From assembly GCF_022539505.1 (NCBI RefSeq), contig NC_061514.1:38841769-38905768 (forward strand): 64,000 nucleotides of DNA, in the 5' to 3' direction. Position numbers and translations under genes: made by a program. Source of the DNA: Lolium rigidum (Eukaryota; Streptophyta; Magnoliopsida; Poales; Poaceae). The notes under the pieces were generated by a model that saw only the letters and a list, made by a program, of their open reading frames with translations, ran no database searches and was not told where the DNA came from. Each line of letters opens with the position of its first letter. Within the stretch, counting starts at the first letter, position 1. Below are positions 1 through 9,661 of the stretch, one piece after another.

Positions 1-101
1 CACGGACGCTCCAAGTAAAGTACATAAGATGTGACCGAATAAAAATATAGTTTCAAGAGAAGGAACCCGATACTTTGTCGATGAAGAAGGGGATGCCTTG
101 G

Positions 102-172
102 GCATCCCCAAGCTTAGACGCTTGAGTCTTCTTAGAATATGCAGGGGTGAACCACGGGGCATCCCCAAGCTT
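102..172 (-). repeat. Pair of polypurine-tract-like motifs inside E1
   Basis: The 14-mer GCATCCCCAAGCTT (plus strand) occurs at 102-115 and 159-172. On the element's own strand it reads AAGCTTGGGGATGC. The same motif sits directly before the 3' LTR in related elements (29476, 37853), where the polypurine tract belongs. Confidence 0.6.
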
Positions 173-798
173 AGAGCTTTCACTCCTCTTGATCATAGTA
201 TATCATACTCCTCTCTTGACCCTTGAAAACTTCCTTCACACCAAACTTCAAGCAAACTCATTAGAGGGTTAGTGCATAATCAAAAATTCACATGTTCAGA
301 GGTGACACAAACATTCTTTTCACTTCTGTACATTGCATAAAGCTACTGGACATTAATGGATCAAAGAAATTCATCCAACATAGCAAAAGAGGCAATGCGA
401 AATAAAAGACAGAATCTGTCAAAAACAGAACAGTCCGTAAAGACGAATTTAAAGATGGCACCAGACTTGCTCAAATGGAAAAACTCAAAACTAATGAAAG
501 TTGCGTACATATCTGAGGATCACGCTCGTAAATTGGCAGATTTTTTCGAATTTTCTACAGAGGCCTGTGCCAGAATTCGTGACAGACAGCAATGCTGTTT
601 CTGCGCAGCGATCCCAAATATAACATCAACGTTAACATAGAAACTTTACTTGGCACAAAAACATGATAAGGAGAGGTTGCTACAGTAGTAAACAACTTCC
701 AAGACTCAACAAAACAAAAATTGATGTAGTAAAATAAACACATGGGTTATCTCCCAAGAAGTTCTTTCTTTATAGCCATTAAGATGGGCTCAGCAGTT

Positions 799-1509
799 TT
801 AATGATGCACTCGCAAGAAATAGTATTTGAAGTAAAAGAGAGCATCAAGAGGCAAATTCAAAACACATTTAAGTCTAACATGCTTCCTATGCATAGGAAT
901 CTTGTAAATAAACAAGTTCATGAAGAGCAAAGTAACAAGCATAGGAAGATAAAACAAGTGTAGCTTCAAAAATTTCAGCACATAGAGAGGTGTTTTAGTA
1001 ACATGAAAATTTTTACAACCATATTTTCCTCTCTCATAATAACTTTTAGTAGCATCATGAGCAAACTCAACAATATAACTATCACATAAAGAATTCTTAT
1101 CATGAGTCTCATGCATAAAATAATTACTACTCCCAACATAAGCATAGTCATTCTTATTAATTGTAGTGGGAGCAAATTCAACAAAGTAGCTATCAAATAT
1201 AGGAGGTATATTGTAATCATAATCAAATTTATCCTCCATAACAGGTGGTAACAAAAGACTACTATCATTATAATCATCATAAATGGGAGGCAAAGTATCA
1301 TCAAAGTAAATTTTCTCCTCAATGCTTGGGGGACTAAAAATATCATGCTCATCAAAGCCAGCTTCCCCAAGCTTAGAATTTTCCATAGCATTAGCAACAA
1401 TAGTGTTCAAAGCATTCATATTAATATGTTCCATGGGTTTTTTAATTTTCGCATCAAACCATCCATGTCTTAAATCAGGAAATAAAATAAAAAGGTCATT
1501 GTTGTCCAT
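799..1509 (-). CDS. ORF Y, conserved retroelement protein with a membrane segment
   Basis: This is a 236-aa ORF that starts about 140 nt downstream of the primer binding site, where gag normally lies. I do not recognise a known family. Residues 1-135 are acidic and rich in Asp, Pro and Tyr. Residues about 140-170 (LCDSYIVEF, YYERGKYGC) precede a hydrophobic helix at about 176-203, then a basic segment (HRKHVRLKC). The C-terminal half is conserved in a second element (32270-32700), which argues that it was once translated. No retroviral motif is present. A membrane-associated element protein is possible, but its function is unknown. Confidence 0.5.
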   Translation of the reverse strand: MDNNDLFILFPDLRHGWFDAKIKKPMEHINMNALNTIVANAMENSKLGEAGFDEHDIFSPPSIEEKIYFDDTLPPIYDDYNDSSLLLPPVMEDKFDYDYNIPPIFDSYFVEFAPTTINKNDYAYVGSSNYFMHETHDKNSLCDSYIVEFAHDATKSYYERGKYGCKNFHVTKTPLYVLKFLKLHLFYLPMLVTLLFMNLFIYKIPMHRKHVRLKCVLNLPLDALFYFKYYFLRVHH

Positions 1510-1646
1510 TATGCCTAACTAGTGTAAACAAGAAACCAAATGTCGCAATTGCGTAGTCTAAAGGAAATAGCTTCGAGCACACACACAATGGCGCCGTAAA
1601 AGTATCAGCTACCTGGAACCGAAGTATGAGTGCCTTTTACCTTTCC

Positions 1647-1664
1647 TCCCCAGCAACGGCGCCA
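1647..1664 (-). other. E1 primer binding site (tRNA-Asp type)
   Basis: Read on the minus strand, 17 of 18 bases match the complement of the 3' end of plant tRNA-Asp (TGGCGCCGTTGCCGGGGA). It lies about a dozen bases inside the LTR boundary, which fixes the element's orientation. Confidence 0.8.
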
Positions 1665-1675
1665 GTAAAAGTGCT

Positions 1676-3209
1676 TGATGTCTACGGGTGCTTCTATTCT
1701 TGTAGACAGTGTTGGGCCTCCAAGAGCAGAGGTTTGTAGAACAGCAGCAAGTTTCCCTTAAGTGGATTACCCAAGGTTTATCGAACTCAGGGAGGAAGAG
1801 GTCAAAGATATCCCTCTCATGCAACCCTGCAACCACAAAGCAAGAAGTCTCTTGTGTCCCCAACACACCCAATAGGTGCACTAGTTCGGCGAAGAGATAG
1901 TGAAATACAAGTGGTATGAATGAATATGAGCAGTAGTACGGCGCCAGAAAATAGCTTGCTGGCGTGCAGTTGATGGTAGTAATATTGTAGGAAGTAAACA
2001 AGCAAGTAGTAACGCAGCAGTAGTAACGCAAAGAAACAAGTAACAAGCAGCGATAGCGATATTTAGGAACAAGACCTAGGGAATAGACTTTCACTAGTGG
2101 ACACTCTCAACTTTGATCACATAACATGAATAGATAAATGCATACTCTACACTTTTGTTGGATGATGAACACATTGCGTAGGATTACACGAACCCTCAAT
2201 GCCGGAGTTAACAAGCTCCACAATTAATGTTCATATTTTAGTAACCTTATAGTGTAAGATAGATCAAAAGACTAAACCAAGTACTAACATAGCATGCACA
2301 CTCGTCACCTTCATGCATATGTAGGAGGAATAGATCACATCAATATATCATAGCAATAGTTAACTTCGCAATCTACAAGAGATCATGATCATAGCCTACG
2401 CCAAGTACTCACACAAAGGCACACACTGTCACCTTTACACACGTGGAGGAGGAATAGAGTACTTTAATAACATCACTAGAGTAGCACATAGATGAATAGT
2501 GATACAAAACTCATATGAATCTCAATCATGTAAGGCAGCTCATGAGATTATTGTATTGAAGTACATAGGAGAGAGATGAACCACATAGCTACCGGTACAG
2601 CCCCGAGCCTCGATGGAGAACTACTCCCTCCTCATGGGAGCAGCAGCGGTGATGAAGATGGCAGTGGAGATGGCAGCGGTGTCGATGGAGGAGCCTTCCG
2701 GGGGCACTTCCCCGTCCGGCAGGGTGCCGGAACAGAGACTCCTGTCCCCCAGATCTTGGCTTCGCGATGGCGGCGGCTCTGGAAGGTTTTGCGTACTGTG
2801 GCTTCCTCCGTAAGGGTTTTCGACGCAGGGGCTTTATATAGGCGAAAGGGTAGCGTCAGAAGGTCGAAGGGGCGACGACACCATAGGCTGGCGCGGCCAG
2901 GGCCCAGGCCGCGCCACCCTATCATCTGGGGCCCACAGGGCCCTCCTCTGGCGGCTCTCGGGTGTTCTGGATGCTTCCGGGCAAAATAGGAACCTAGGCG
3001 TTGATTTCGTCCAATTCCGAGAATATTTCGTTACTAGGATTTCTGAAACCAAAAACAGCAGAAAACAGGAACTGGCACTTCGGCATCTTGTTAATAGGTT
3101 AGTTCCAGAAAATGCACAAATATGACATAAAGTGTGCATAAAACATGTAGGTATCATCAATAAAGTAGCATGGAACATAAGAAATTATCGATACGTCGGA
3201 GACGTATCA
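1676..3209 (-). repeat. 5' LTR of E1
   Basis: The LTR is about 1.53 kb. On the minus strand it starts TGATACGTCTCCGACGTATC and ends in ATCA next to the primer site. The region 2800-3209 is the same type of sequence as the LTR ends at 36300-36664, 37450-37851 and 44030-44403. The GC-rich part (2570-2960) gives several meaningless open frames. Confidence 0.8.
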
Positions 3210-3286
3210 ATGACCCATGCTTCAGGTTCTGGCACAGGTGTGCCCTCCGACGCCTCAGTCCAATCGATGAAAAAATCCACCAATAT

Positions 3287-4618
3287 TTAGGACTTGATCG
3301 AGGACCTGGCTTTGTAGTTGATGTCGAAGGTAGAAAGTTCTATGCCCCACTTTTCTATGGTTGAAAATGGAGTGTTGCTCACAACTGTCATAGGATGCTC
3401 CTGGAAGTAGTGTCTCAGCTTCCGGCTACCTAGGAAAACTCCGTAGGCTAGGTTCTGAAAGTGAGGGTATCTTTGCTTGGATTCCGTCAGTACCTCGCTA
3501 ATGTAATAGACTGGCCTTTGGACTCCGTACTCATGACATTCTTCCTTTCGCTCCACCACGATAACGAGACTAATGACCTTGTTGGAGGCTGCCAGGTAGA
3601 GGAGCATAGGCTCTGACTCATCCGGAGCTGCCAAGATAGGTGGGGAAGAGAGTATGTCCTTCAACCCCTGAAGTGCTGCATCTGCTGCGTCGTCCCAGAC
3701 AAATTTGTCGGTCTTCTTCAGCAGTTTGTATAAAGGTAGTGCCTTCTCACCAAGACGGCTAACAAATCTACTGATTGCAGCAACACAACCAGTTAATCGT
3801 TGCACATCTTTGAGACAAGTTGGCCTCTTGATGTTCAGGATAGCCTTGATTTTATCCGGGTTTAGCTCAATGCCTCTATGAGAGACAATGAAACCAAGGA
3901 GTTTTCCGGCTGGCACGCCAAAGACGCACTTCAGCGGATTCAACATCATCTTATACCGTCGGAGATTTTCAAAGGTTTCTGTGAGGTCGCTGATCAAGTC
4001 GGATCCTTTCTGGGTCATGACCGCGATGTCGTCGACGTAGGCGTGCACATTCCGGCCAATTTGGTCCTTCGGGCACCGCTGCATCATACGTTGGTAAGTG
4101 GCACCTGCATTTTTCAAACCAAAGGGCATGGTGACATAGCAGTAAGTGCCAAAGGGTGTGATGAACGAGGTCGCCTTTTGGTCGGACTTCTTCATCCGGA
4201 TCTGATGGTACCCGGAATATGCGTCAAGAAAACACAGAAGTTCCGCCCCTGCCGTCGAATCAATGACTTGGTCAATGCGTGCCAAGGATAACGGATCCTT
4301 CGGATAATGCTTATTCAAGCCGGAGTAATCGATGCACATTCTTAGTATTTTAGAATTCCTTTTGGGTACAAGGACGGGGTTTGCGACCCACTCTGTATGG
4401 ATAACTTCTACTACCAAACATGCCTCTAGTAACTTTGCTAATTCCATCCCTATGGCGCGGCGCTTCTTGTCGCCAAAGCGTCGCATAGCTTGCTTCACCG
4501 GTTTTGCACCCGGATTTATGTTGAGGTAGTGCTCGGCGAGTTCCCTTGGTACTCCGGACATGTCAAAAGGTTTCCATTCGAAGATATCCATGTTAGCTCG
4601 GAGGAACTCGACGAGCAC
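3287..4618 (-). pseudogene. Gypsy reverse transcriptase and start of RNase H (E2 pol)
   Basis: This open stretch of 443 codons covers the reverse transcriptase and the beginning of RNase H. Visible motifs are CIDYSGLNKHYPKDP (about residue 95), FLDAYSGYHQI (130-140, catalytic Asp 132), MPFGLKNAGATYQ (164-176), the catalytic YVDD (194-197) and LLGFIVSHRGIE. RNase H starts near residue 318. The style fits the Tat lineage (RIRE2/Grande-like). A TAG just upstream separates it from the protease-linker frame, and a TAA ends it where RNase H should continue (ILVDFFIDWTE follows in the same frame). It is a fossil. Confidence 0.9.
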
Positions 4619-4624
4619 GTCTTC

Positions 4625-4885
4625 CTATTTGGGGTCCATGCCAGCTCCGACAGACACTTGCTTGGAACTGTCACCTACTATGAGGTCGACCTTCTTGGCG
4701 TTTATCGCGGCCTTGAACGAGTTCTTCTGTTCGGAGATCTGCTTCTTGGTGGTTTGCATCTCACTCGGATCCACCGCGGCCCTGTAGCCTTGCAGCTCCT
4801 CTCCAGATATCATAGATTCTGCAAAGGCAGCTTCGCCCTCCTCGCAGTCTCGAGCTTTCTTGTAGTCTCCGGATACGGTGATCAT
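4625..4885 (-). pseudogene. Protease-reverse transcriptase linker of E2
   Basis: This 86-codon open stretch lies in the same frame as the reverse transcriptase that follows and is separated from it only by a TAG codon (DPK, stop, EDVLVEF). It is charged linker sequence with no catalytic motif. Confidence 0.6.
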
Positions 4886-5027
4886 ACCGTTAGGACCCGG
4901 AATCTTGAGCTAATTGTAGATGTAGCATGCCCTTGCATGGAACTTGTGGTAAGTGGGCCTTCCAAAGATGACATGATAGTAGCTCTTGAAGGGCACAACT
5001 TCAAACGTGATGATTTCTTCACGGAAA

Positions 5028-5276
5028 TTAATTGTTCACATCGCCAAAGGCCACGAGAAGTTTGATGCTTCCCAGGGAATTTGCCTTTTTACCCGGAACC
5101 ACACCATGAAACTCAGTGGTGCTGTGCTTAAGCTGCTCCTTGGTAAGGTTCATCCTCTCCACAGTCTCCAGGTACATGATGTTCAGGCTAGCTCCGCCAT
5201 CTATAAGGCACTTGGAGAAGTCATACCCGTTGATGCGGGGACTCACAACCAGGGCGTAGCACTCTTTTCCGACCAC
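5028..5276 (-). pseudogene. Retroviral-type aspartic protease of E2
   Basis: The frame holds CLIDGGASLNIMY, matching the active-site motif (DGGAS) of Tat-type Gypsy proteases, followed by the usual IKLLVAFGD block. It lies between gag and reverse transcriptase, as expected. A frameshift near 5270 separates it from the gag C-terminus. Confidence 0.8.
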
Positions 5277-5997
5277 TATCGAAGGTGCAGGGTTTTTCCG
5301 ACCACTTGACGTACCGTGGCACAGCCGGAACTGTGGCGTTCAGGATCCGGAGGGCTGATTTCTTGGCCCGAACCGTTGGGGTTCCGAGGAAGGTGTGGCA
5401 TGCACCAACACTCTTTTTGACGAAGGGGTTGGATTTGTTAACTGCGGAACCCTCTTTGGGATCCGGCGAAGCGTCATCCTCATCCATCGCCTCGGAACTG
5501 TCCTCGTCCTTTTCCTTGTTCTTTCCCTTGCCTCCTTTGCCGCGAGGGCGGTGCTTCCGGGCGCGCTTGTATCCTGCTCCCGGATCAGTTTTGAGATCGT
5601 TGACCCACTTGCAGTTGCGATTGGTCTGGGAGGACTTGCCAGTAGCCGGATCAATATGGGCTAAACATGGCATATCCATGTACTCTTCGTAAGTTTGGGG
5701 AGCGCGGGTTCCGGCAACGGTGACCTCGTCAGCGCGCTGCTGGCCCCTGCCGGCTCCGCCACCACGACCGCAGCCTCTTCCGCCTTCTTGACCTCCGCGT
5801 TGGAACGTCATGGCGACCATGTTGGATCTGCCGCTCTTCTGGTCGTCGGAGGGATTCTTCCGCTTGTTATTACTGCCACCGCTGTTATCACGGTTCTTCT
5901 TTTGCTGGTGCATGGGTATGGCTGTGGCTGTAAGTTCTGTACCCGCGTCGTCATCAGCGGTGGTGTGAGTACTCACAATGCCGATCATGTCATCCAA
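5221..5997 (-). pseudogene. Gag C-terminal region of E2
   Basis: This 258-codon stretch has an RGG-like Gly/Arg-rich segment (about residues 67-87), a Cys/His block (CLAHIDPATGKSSQTNRNCKW) resembling the knuckle-like motif in Tat-type gags, a Lys/Arg-rich segment and an acidic segment. It runs into the start of the protease region (YVKWSEKPCTFDSG). Confidence 0.7.
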
Positions 5998-6036
5998 AGT
6001 CAGATTGTTCTCATTGATCAGGCAAGTAAGCTTATG

Positions 6037-6984
6037 CTAGAGCAGCCCTCCCTGTTGCAAGCCACCTATGAAGGTGTGCATAGCTGTGTGATCATCCACA
6101 TCCTTGCACTCGTTTCTTGTTTCTAACCACCGAGTGAGAAAAGCTCGAGAGGTTTCATTCTTCTTCTGGATACATGCCTGAAGGTCACTTGTTGTGGCAG
6201 GTCTCTTGTAGGTGCCCCTGAAATGTTTCTTGAAGGCGATCTTCAGGTCGAACCAGCAAAAGATGGAGTTTTCCGGGAGGTCTCTGAGCCAGGTACGGGC
6301 TGGACCAACAAGGTACAACTGAAGCATGCGACAGGCTATTTTGGGGGTCCCTCCGGCAAAGCTGACTGCATTGAAGTAGTCCTCGAGCCAGGTATCATGT
6401 CTTTCACTGCCATCATAGTGCTTCAGATTTCCAGGTAGCTTGAGGTTCAAACCTTTTGGCGTTGGCTCCTCTCGGATAATCCTGCCAAAGCATTTTGGGC
6501 CAATGTATTCGGATCTGTATTCGTTGAGACGTTCCCTTGCATCGCGCGGGATGTTGCGGGGGGATTTTGAACGGGAGCGAGATCTCCGGCCTACGCCTCC
6601 GCCTCCACCTCCTCCACTAGGTGGTGGGGAGGGAGATCTGCGAGGGGGACGATGGGATATTTTGCTTCCGCCTTCAGATTCTCGGAGCCCTTCTTGTTGC
6701 TGACTCCGGCTTCGGTGGCTACCTTCTTCATGATGGCGGTGGCCTCCCTCGTTCCGGCTTCTGCGGGGCTCAGGCTCGCTTTCTTGGTTCCGGCTCTGAC
6801 GAGGTTCCGGCGTGCGCTCCGTGTTTCGATTCCTCTGAGGTACCACGTTGTTGCGGATATTAATTCCACCAGGCCCATGGGGTCTGGTGTTTCCGGCTGG
6901 AGTACAACGGCGAGGTGGCAGAGGAGGACGCGGGTTCTGGGGCGGAGGTGACAGGTTCCAGTACTTGTCCCTGCCAGTGTACAT
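6037..6984 (-). pseudogene. Gag (Retrotrans_gag domain) of E2
   Basis: Residues about 180-315 match the Retrotrans_gag fold: LKLPGNLKHYDGSERHDTWL, then MLQLYLVGPARTWLRDLP and FKKHFRGTYKRP. The N-terminal half is Arg/Ser/Pro-rich low-complexity sequence. Translation continues upstream in another frame (6591-7514, a coiled-coil-like Glu/Arg-rich stretch), so at least one frameshift is present. Confidence 0.8.
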
Positions 6985-7514
6985 CGGATCCTTTTCCTTG
7001 TTTGGGTCCGTCGGGGGTGTTTTTGAGGGTACGGGATCGGATTCGGATGTTCTCTGGTTCTCCTTCTGCGCTCCATGGATCCGGTGCGTGATTCATCATC
7101 ACGTTGTTCCCTTCCTGACGCGTCCTTCTGCGCGGTGGATACACACAGTTCCGGGTTGGATTCCAACCTGCGCAAAGTGTCTGCCTTACTATGTTGCTTC
7201 ATTGCTGAAGCTACGAGTGTGCGGAGGTGGTTGATGTTGATTTCCTCATCGTTCTTGGCCAAAAGCTCCGCAGCCTTCTTCATATTATCCTTTGGAGTTG
7301 TGAGCGGCTGCTGCTCGGTGGGGGTCGCAAAATTGATCTTGCGGGGACGAATGGCTTCCCGGCGGATCCTATCTGCTTCCTTGCTGGCATCTTCTATGAT
7401 GGTTTCCCACTTTCGTTGGAGTTCTTTGGCCTCTTCCAAGTATTCAACAGCTTCGCGCTCTCTTTGTAGGAATTCCTCCATCACTTCCTCTGCATCTTGC
7501 CTTTCCTCCAGCAT
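6591..7514 (-). pseudogene. Gag N-terminal coiled-coil region of E2
   Basis: The first part of this open stretch (roughly 7060-7514) reads as a charged helical segment (EEVMEEFLQREREAVEYLEEAKELQRKWE), typical of the N-terminal part of large Gypsy gags. The remainder is the out-of-frame shadow of the 6037-6984 frame. The upstream continuation is interrupted by the MITE at 7663-8171. Confidence 0.5.
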
Positions 7515-7662
7515 TGCTACTGCGGTGTTGGCAAATTTTTCGTCGGTAGCCAGCAGTTCCTTCCTTTTTGCTTCTAGAGCTTCCGGGTCTGCGGCATCCT
7601 CCGAAGTTATTGGCTTGGTCAGGATTTTCGAGTTCGCGATAGCACCCCGGCTTGCCTGTCTG

Positions 7663-8171
7663 TAAGGATGGAAATTTTACCCACGAGTACGGGTACCCGC
7701 GGGTACCATACCCGCAGGGCAGGGTATGGGTACATTTTTATGCCCATGGGTAGTACCCATACCCTACCCGTTAAGTCATGGGTAGGGCACGGGTATTGCT
7801 TTGTACCCACGGGTATACCCATACCCTGCCCATTTATTATCAATTTCTTATGTTACACGTCTACTTTTGTTGACTTATGAGTTACTATATGAGAATAAGA
7901 TTTTTATATTTTTTTAATTGTTATGTACTCAACTACCTATTATCGAGTTGAGATAATTCATTTTTTAATTGAATTTATTATCGATAAATGTAAAATTGCG
8001 AGAAACTTATGTATAATTTAACCTACCCACCGGGTACCCGCCGGGTATGGGTATGGGTAAAATTTTATACCCATGGGCACAGGTATGGGTAGAAGTTTGT
8101 ACCCATCGACTATACGGGTATGGGTATGGTATTGCTCTACCCTGCCCATACCCTGCCCATTGCCATCCTTA
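7663..8171. mobile_element. Non-autonomous hAT element (MITE), 509 bp
   Basis: The ends are TAAGGATGG and CCATCCTTA (9-bp perfect terminal inverted repeats), flanked by the 8-bp direct repeat CCTGTCTG at 7655-7662 and 8172-8179. An 8-bp target duplication is diagnostic of the hAT superfamily. The subterminal regions are dense in GGGTA/TACCC repeats on both sides of an AT-rich core. There is no transposase. It splits the gag of E2. Confidence 0.93.
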
Positions 8172-8179
8172 CCTGTCTG

Positions 8180-8719
8180 GCGAGCTCTTCGATGGACATA
8201 TCTTCCCCGTGTTCGAGGACACGTCCTTCTCCGGGATCCGGCACAACGCGATAGCGCGGCCGCGAGGGCGGATCCTCCGAATTGGACGGGCCTGGAAGTC
8301 CGGCGTCGGTCGGAGGTGCTTGTACCTCAGTTCCTTGCTCCAGCCCAGTTAGGTTCACAAGGACCTCCTTTGGCGGGGGCGGATTCTGCTTCAGCTTTCT
8401 CCTCATCTTCCAACTCCTTCATAGCACGGTTGTATTCTTCAGTGTCCATGGAGAAAGCATCGTCAGATATTGGGCTTAAGTTGCCAAGGATTGATTCTTC
8501 TTTTTCTCCGGACTCCTCTTGCTGATCTGGAGTGCTGTTGTCTCCGGCAGCCTCTTGCTGATCCGGAGTGTCGCTATCTCCGGTAGCCTCAACCTTCATG
8601 GGTCCAGCTCCATCCTGAGGAGGGGCGGTTCCTGCGGTATGCGCGAGGAAGTGCACGAAGTGGCACCTTTGCTTCTCTAACACCTGGGAGACCCAGGCGG
8701 ATCTGCATTGGAATTCCAT
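8180..8719 (-). pseudogene. Gag N-terminus of E2, upstream of the MITE
   Basis: Acidic open frames (for example the AGDNSTPDQQEESGEKEES stretch) lie between the MITE and the leader. They shift frame near 8400. This is the region where E2 gag translation should begin. Confidence 0.45.
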
Positions 8720-9080
8720 CGTAATTTCCTGCTCAGGGGCTTGGGTGGGTTTTGAAATTTCTAGATCTAAGGCGGAATCTTCCTTAGGAAGTTCCTGCGT
8801 CTCAGATCAGATCTTCGCAACTGCGTCCTGCTCAGCGGCGGTCGCATCAGCGTGACTTACCAGGGCGTTTCCATCGGAATAGACGATCTCGCCTATGAAG
8901 ATGTGAATGCCGCCGATTGGGAGATGGAGAGCTTGGTGGGGTCGGTCTTAGCCGGAATCCAACATTCGTCCTGAGGGACGATCGGAAAGTTGCCGGCGTA
9001 GAGGACATGCCCCACATCGATGGAGTCGTCGTAGCTTCCCATGGCGGAACCTTCCCAGTTCTGGCCTCCAGACGCCGCTG

Positions 9081-9098
9081 GCCCCACGGTGGGCGCCA
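9081..9098 (-). other. E2 primer binding site (tRNA-Lys type)
   Basis: On the minus strand this is TGGCGCCCACCGTGGGGC, complementary to the 3' end of plant tRNA-Lys(CUU), two bases inside the LTR. Confidence 0.8.
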
Positions 9099-9100
9099 AC

Positions 9101-9661
9101 TGTCGTTGCCTATTCGACGGTACTCCAGAGGAGGGATCCTCATGGAGGGAAGAAGAAGCAGGGGCCATCAGGCGGAGAGTCCTCGGGACGGTGGTACGCG
9201 ATTTCCCAGCTTTGGAACACCTGCACGATGACAGGACCTACTGCTGCTTGTCTGAAATTATCTGGGCGCTTTCGCGTTGTTACAATGAGTTGTGGTTGTG
9301 CCTCTAGGGCTCCCGGGATCCGGCTTATAAAGGCGCCAAGATCTAGGGTTTACACGGAGAGTCCTAGCCGGAATACAAGATGCCTAACTACGGAATATTA
9401 CATTGCCGTGCACGTCAATGATCCACCTTTCCTTATACGCCGTAATGGATCCGGATACTTCATGGGCCTTCACGGATCCGACTACCTGCATAGGTCGGTT
9501 GAGATCCGGCTCCTGTTCCTGGACTGGACTTCATCCATCTTCTATCAACAGCAACTGGGCCGCCTGATGGGACATATGCCACCATCACCATCTGTGGGCC
9601 ACCCGGACTTGCCGGATCTAGGCCACGTCGTTGATATACCCATAAAAGTATACCCACAACA
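9101..9661 (-). repeat. 5' LTR of E2
   Basis: This LTR is about 561 bp. On the minus strand it starts TGTTGTGGGTATAC and ends GCAACGACA, immediately before the primer site. Its partner LTR is not in the window. Confidence 0.75.

Larger units (their letters stand above)
1..3209 (-). mobile_element. E1: non-autonomous Athila-like LTR retrotransposon, 5' part
   Basis: The element lies on the minus strand. Its 5' LTR is at the right, followed leftwards by the primer site, a single ORF (ORF Y) and non-coding sequence that runs off the window edge. No gag, protease or reverse transcriptase is visible in this part. Positions 1-640 are almost identical to 33385-34015 (E5) and clearly related to 39650-40260 (E4), so the three belong to one family. 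E1 sits inside the RNase H region of E2, so it is the younger of the two. I infer Athila affinity from E4, which shares the same LTR style and primer site and has an Athila-type gag. Confidence 0.8.
3210..9661 (-). mobile_element. E2: Tat-type Gypsy retrotransposon, truncated and decayed
   Basis: On the minus strand the order is 5' LTR (9101-9661), tRNA-Lys primer site, gag, protease, reverse transcriptase, RNase H. The rest of pol and the 3' LTR are missing because E1 is inserted at 3209/3210; they may continue left of E1, outside the window. Stop codons interrupt pol at about 4632 and at the end of the 3287-4618 frame, and gag is frameshifted and split by a MITE. It cannot encode its own enzymes. 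Confidence 0.85.

Noticed and set aside
356..640. 94-codon plus-strand ORF starting MDQRN, repeated almost identically at 33731-34015
   Set aside because: It is antisense to the retroelements, and the homologous stretch in E4 (about 40006) is broken. Identity follows from recent copying of E1 and E5, not from selection.
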